From: CAZJDV01 sp964544865
GTDB lineage: Bacteria > Chloroflexota > Dehalococcoidia > Lucifugimonadales > CAJWER01
Length of the DNA: 7,980 bases
Reading direction: 5' to 3'
Assembly (NCBI GenBank): GCA_964544865.1
Contig: CAZJDV010000100.1
Location: 1 to 7,980 of the forward strand
The notes beneath the pieces were generated by a model, which searched no databases, was not told the DNA's origin, and worked only from the letters and a program-made list of their open reading frames with translations. Shown one piece after another: positions 5,548 through 7,980 of the stretch. Position 1 is the first letter of the stretch, and the number at the start of each line of letters is the position of its first letter. The position numbers were made by a program, and so were the translations under genes.

Positions 5548-6666
5548 TCCCACGCCGTCGCCACTCTCCAGCCGGAGAGTGCCTCCCAATACCTCGGCGC
5601 GCTCGTTCAGGCCTATCAGCCCGTAGGCATCGTGAGAGACCTCGGATGGGTCGAAGCCGCGTCCATCATCCTCGATGAAGAGTTGGACGTAGTTGGGTGT
5701 GGTCACGAGTTGCATGGCGACCTGCCGCGCCCAGGCATGCTTGACGACGTTAGTCAGAGCTTCCTGGGCGATCCGGTACAGTCCCATCTCGATTCGAGGG
5801 GGCAAAGGCCGGGGCTCGCCTGTCGTTTCAAAGTCTACCGGCGGCCCACCGTCGGCTGCCGAATCCTTCCCCAGCGCGGTCAGCGCCTCGACCAGCGTAC
5901 GTCCCTCCAGGGGCGCCGCCCGCCGATCAAGTACCGAGAGCCGGGCCTCTTCCAGGTTGTCCTGAGCCAGCGCCAGGGCCCAACTCACTGAATGCCGGAT
6001 TCGCCCGGCGTCCGCGTCGGTGTCCATGAGCGCCTCGGCGGTCTCAAGTTGCAAAGTAATCGCCGCCAGGCCCTGAGCCAGCGTGTCGTGGATCTCCCGG
6101 GCCAGCCGGTTCCTCTCCTCGATTATGCTAAGCTCACGGCTACGCTCGTACAACCGCGCGTTCTCGATGGCGACGGCCGCGTGGGCGCCCAGTATCTCGA
6201 TAAGATGCCGGTCCGCCTGCGTGAACCCGCTTCCGTCTAGGTTGTCGGTGAGGTAGAACGCCCCGATCACCTCGTCCTTGGATACGATGGGGCCACCCTG
6301 GAAAGACTTCATATGGGGATGGTGGTCCGGCCACCCCTCGAACCGCGAGTCCTGTTGGATGTTGCGGGTCATGAAGGGCTCCCGGGAATGGAGCATCGCT
6401 CCCAGCAGGCTGTGCGTGCGGGGCAGAGGCCCTATGGCGTCCCACTGTCTTGCGCTCATGCCGGACGTGATGAATTCGGCGAATGCGCCTCTGTTGTCGG
6501 GCACCCCGAGGGCGGCGTACCGGGCATCGGCCAGTCGGCGAGCGAAGTCTACGATCTTCTTGAGGACGGCGTCTATGGATAGCTCCGCCGCGATCGCCAG
6601 TATCGCGTCGCTCATCGCCGCGAAGGCAGGGCTGCTGCCGCTGGGATCATTATAGCTGCTACTCAT
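5434..6666 (-). CDS. GAF-HisKA_3 histidine kinase with a QueA-derived C-terminal tail
   Basis: This sensor kinase (410 residues from ATG 6666) autophosphorylates a His and would pass phosphate to a LuxR/NarL-type response regulator. A GAF domain spans about residues 20-172, ending with AHAAVAIENARLYE. The HisKA_3 dimerisation segment follows with EERNRLAREIHDTLAQGLAA, His193 being the phospho-acceptor. The HATPase region shows the N box YRIAQEALTNVVKHA (Asn306), the G1 box DDGRGFD (333-339) and the G2-like YGLIGLNERAEVLGG. After LESGDGVG the usual closing strand (GT-x-V-x-V-x-[LV]P type) is absent; residues from about 374 on are QueA sequence, and the stop at 5434-5436 lies in the QueA frame. 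There are no membrane helices, so it is a cytoplasmic sensor. The frame opens at 6786, but the first 40 residues look non-homologous and would overlap the dipeptidase gene; ATG 6666 is preferred, though its ribosome site is weak, and ATG 6615 is another option. No response regulator is encoded nearby. Whether the truncated ATPase still works is unknown. Confidence 0.85.
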   Translation of the reverse strand: MSSSYNDPSGSSPAFAAMSDAILAIAAELSIDAVLKKIVDFARRLADARYAALGVPDNRGAFAEFITSGMSARQWDAIGPLPRTHSLLGAMLHSREPFMTRNIQQDSRFEGWPDHHPHMKSFQGGPIVSKDEVIGAFYLTDNLDGSGFTQADRHLIEILGAHAAVAIENARLYERSRELSIIEERNRLAREIHDTLAQGLAAITLQLETAEALMDTDADAGRIRHSVSWALALAQDNLEEARLSVLDRRAAPLEGRTLVEALTALGKDSAADGGPPVDFETTGEPRPLPPRIEMGLYRIAQEALTNVVKHAWARQVAMQLVTTPNYVQLFIEDDGRGFDPSEVSHDAYGLIGLNERAEVLGGTLRLESGDGVGLASILLHAGVSSLEVQSEELEDQVMYAEPFRVSEATA

Positions 6667-6735
6667 ACACTGCGGTCCACAGGGCCGTAGTCGACAGGAA
6701 ACTAGCTCGTCCACCTGCGTCAGTCGACGCCGAGC

Positions 6736-6756
6736 GGCCAGGGGGCTGCCCCGGCC
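6736..6756 (-). terminator. GC-rich stem-loop after the dipeptidase gene
   Basis: GGCC plus GGGG (6736-6739, 6742-6745) pair with CCCC plus GGCC (6749-6752, 6753-6756), with a 2-nt bulge and a CTG loop. The stem begins inside the dipeptidase stop codon. There is no T run, so termination or mRNA 3'-end protection is only suggested by position. Confidence 0.3.
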
Positions 6757-7877
6757 TATGTCAGGTCGCTCTCGGACGGCAGCCACCTCCCGAAAAACCG
6801 CTGCCAGTTGCGGTACATGATGTTCTCGATATCGTCGCTCTTATAGCCCCGGCCCGATAGCACGCCCGCGACCTTCTGGTAGTCGACAACGGTGTTGATC
6901 TCGTACGGGGCCTCGGGCACACCGCCCTGGCCGTCGGTGTCGCCCCCTATGGCCGCGTGCTCCGAGTTGCCCGCGAGCTGGCACACGTAATCGATGTGGT
7001 CGACGTAGTCCTCCAGCGTCACGGACTCGCGGGGGAATACCTCCCAGGGGTCGGGAATTGGCGCGCTCCAATCAAGACCCCCCTTGTAGATCATCCACGT
7101 ATCCATGGACGAGCCTATCACCCCTCCGCGGTCGATGACGGCCTTCAGGATGTCGTCGGGCTGCTGACGCTCCCCCGGTGTGACGGCGCGACAGTTCTGG
7201 TGGCTGGCGAGCAGAGGCCCGCCGAAGATCTCCAGCTCCTCGCGCACCGACGCGTCGGACGTGTGGGATACGTCCAGTATCATGCCGAGCTTGTCCATCT
7301 CCTCGAGCAGCGGCCTGGCAAGCGGGAAAAGGCCCCCGTCGGTGCCCGTGGCGCTGCCGTGAGAGTACGCGCTGAAGCCGTAGTGGGACAGGCTGACGAC
7401 CCGCAGGCCGTTCGACCACCACTCGCCGACCTGCTCCGGCCACACGATCGCATCCGCGCCCTCCATGCCGACTACCAGGCCGACCGGCATACCGGAGTGA
7501 TCGGTGGTGTTCGACCAGGCCTCCATGTGGGTCGCAAACCCCTCGCGCGTCGTCAGGATCGCGGCCTCGCCCTGGGACTCCAGCAGACGATAGTACGCAA
7601 GCTGGCCCATCGAGCCGGCATAGGCGATGTTCTGGGTGCGGTACTCGCCGTGGGGATGGCCCGGCCTCTTGACGCACGAGACGACCTTGACGAGGGCTGC
7701 GGCTATCTGCGCCTTGCGCATCTCCGGGAGGCAGGCCATGGCATACGCGTCGGGCCAGCTTCCTCCCTTCACGGTGCCCGGCTCGGCGGTGCGAATACGG
7801 TCCAACTCCCAGGACAGGTCCCTGTCCCAGTGTAGCGCTCCGACAGCCATCGGATAGTCGCCGTCGATTATCAGCAT
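6756..7877 (-). CDS. peptidase M19 (membrane/renal dipeptidase family) protein
   Basis: This 373-residue protein belongs to the zinc-dependent M19 dipeptidases of the amidohydrolase-like TIM-barrel fold, which cleave dipeptides, often with a D- or dehydro-residue. Visible metal and active-site elements are Glu139 in VGMEGAD, His205 in LDVSHTS, His226 in LLASHQNCRAV with Arg230, and Asp313 in IGGDTDG, replacing the usual G-x-D-[FY]-DG. The C terminus IENIMYRNWQRFF matches the family ending (G-N-x-x-R-x-[FL]). The N-terminal metal motif, normally DGHND, reads DGDYP (5-9), so the first His and Asp ligands appear missing. No signal peptide is seen despite the family name, so it is probably cytoplasmic. 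ATG 7877 is supported by GAGG (7886-7889) with 8-nt spacing and an upstream TATAAT promoter. The stop is TAG, followed by a stem-loop and then the kinase gene about 90 bp downstream. The true substrate is uncertain. Confidence 0.92.
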   Translation of the reverse strand: MLIIDGDYPMAVGALHWDRDLSWELDRIRTAEPGTVKGGSWPDAYAMACLPEMRKAQIAAALVKVVSCVKRPGHPHGEYRTQNIAYAGSMGQLAYYRLLESQGEAAILTTREGFATHMEAWSNTTDHSGMPVGLVVGMEGADAIVWPEQVGEWWSNGLRVVSLSHYGFSAYSHGSATGTDGGLFPLARPLLEEMDKLGMILDVSHTSDASVREELEIFGGPLLASHQNCRAVTPGERQQPDDILKAVIDRGGVIGSSMDTWMIYKGGLDWSAPIPDPWEVFPRESVTLEDYVDHIDYVCQLAGNSEHAAIGGDTDGQGGVPEAPYEINTVVDYQKVAGVLSGRGYKSDDIENIMYRNWQRFFGRWLPSESDLT

Positions 7878-7940
7878 CTCAGTTTCCTCATGTAAGATTT
7901 CTCATCCAGCCCGCAGGCAAATGGCACAGCGCTCCGCGAC

Positions 7941-7970
7941 ATTATACTAGGTAAACATCACCAGGGTCGC
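7941..7970 (-). promoter_or_regulatory. probable promoter of the dipeptidase gene
   Basis: On the - strand a perfect -10 box TATAAT (7946-7941) is preceded, 18 bp upstream, by a weak -35 box GCGACC (7970-7965), which matches the consensus only at GAC. Transcription would begin near 7934, giving a leader of about 57 nt to ATG 7877. A weak -35 with a perfect -10 may indicate an activator-dependent promoter, but no activator site is recognised. Confidence 0.6.
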
Positions 7971-7980
7971 ACGGGCCACG

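Noticed and set aside
6957..7835. Long + strand open frame opposite the dipeptidase gene (292 codons)
   Set aside because: It is a GC-driven antisense shadow of a clear M19 gene and shows no motif of its own.

Overview
The window looks like GC-rich bacterial chromosome. It has a tRNA-Arg with encoded CCA on the + strand at the left end, and every protein-coding gene or gene remnant lies on the - strand. The mix of a soluble six-repeat NHL protein, a DUF1800 protein, a GAF/HisKA_3 kinase, an M19 dipeptidase and intergenic palindromes is reminiscent of Chloroflexota (Dehalococcoidia/SAR202-like) genomes. That placement is an inference from gene flavour only; no phylogenetic marker is present.

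Layout from left to right: a sigma70-like promoter and tRNA-Arg(TCT) (53-187); a short intergenic stretch with a stem-loop; a decayed GNAT acetyltransferase with two internal TAG codons and a frameshift (306 to about 1098); an intact NHL-repeat protein (1156-2178); a decayed chloramphenicol-phosphotransferase-like kinase broken by two compensating frameshifts (2238-2864); a C-terminal scrap of an S66 (LD-carboxypeptidase/MccF-like) peptidase (2919-3194); an intact DUF1800 protein with a good promoter (3212-4657, promoter 4692-4720); an intergenic zone of about 440 bp packed with palindromes and a run of 17 G (4658-5097); a QueA C-terminal remnant (5098 to about 5547) joined in frame to the end of a GAF-HisKA_3-HATPase histidine kinase (kinase start about 6666); and an intact M19-type dipeptidase (6756-7877) with a TATAAT-box promoter.

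The dominant theme is gene decay. Four remnants (GNAT, CPT-like kinase, S66 peptidase, QueA) alternate with intact genes. All four clear internal stops in the GNAT and QueA remnants are TAG, although intact neighbours use TAG as a normal terminator, so recoding is unlikely. The most unusual object is the kinase-QueA chimera: the ATPase domain loses its usual last strand and runs without a stop into QueA sequence, ending at a TAG inside the QueA frame. The intact genes do not form an obvious pathway. I see no CRISPR array, transposase, phage gene or clear defence system, and no convincing new multigene system.
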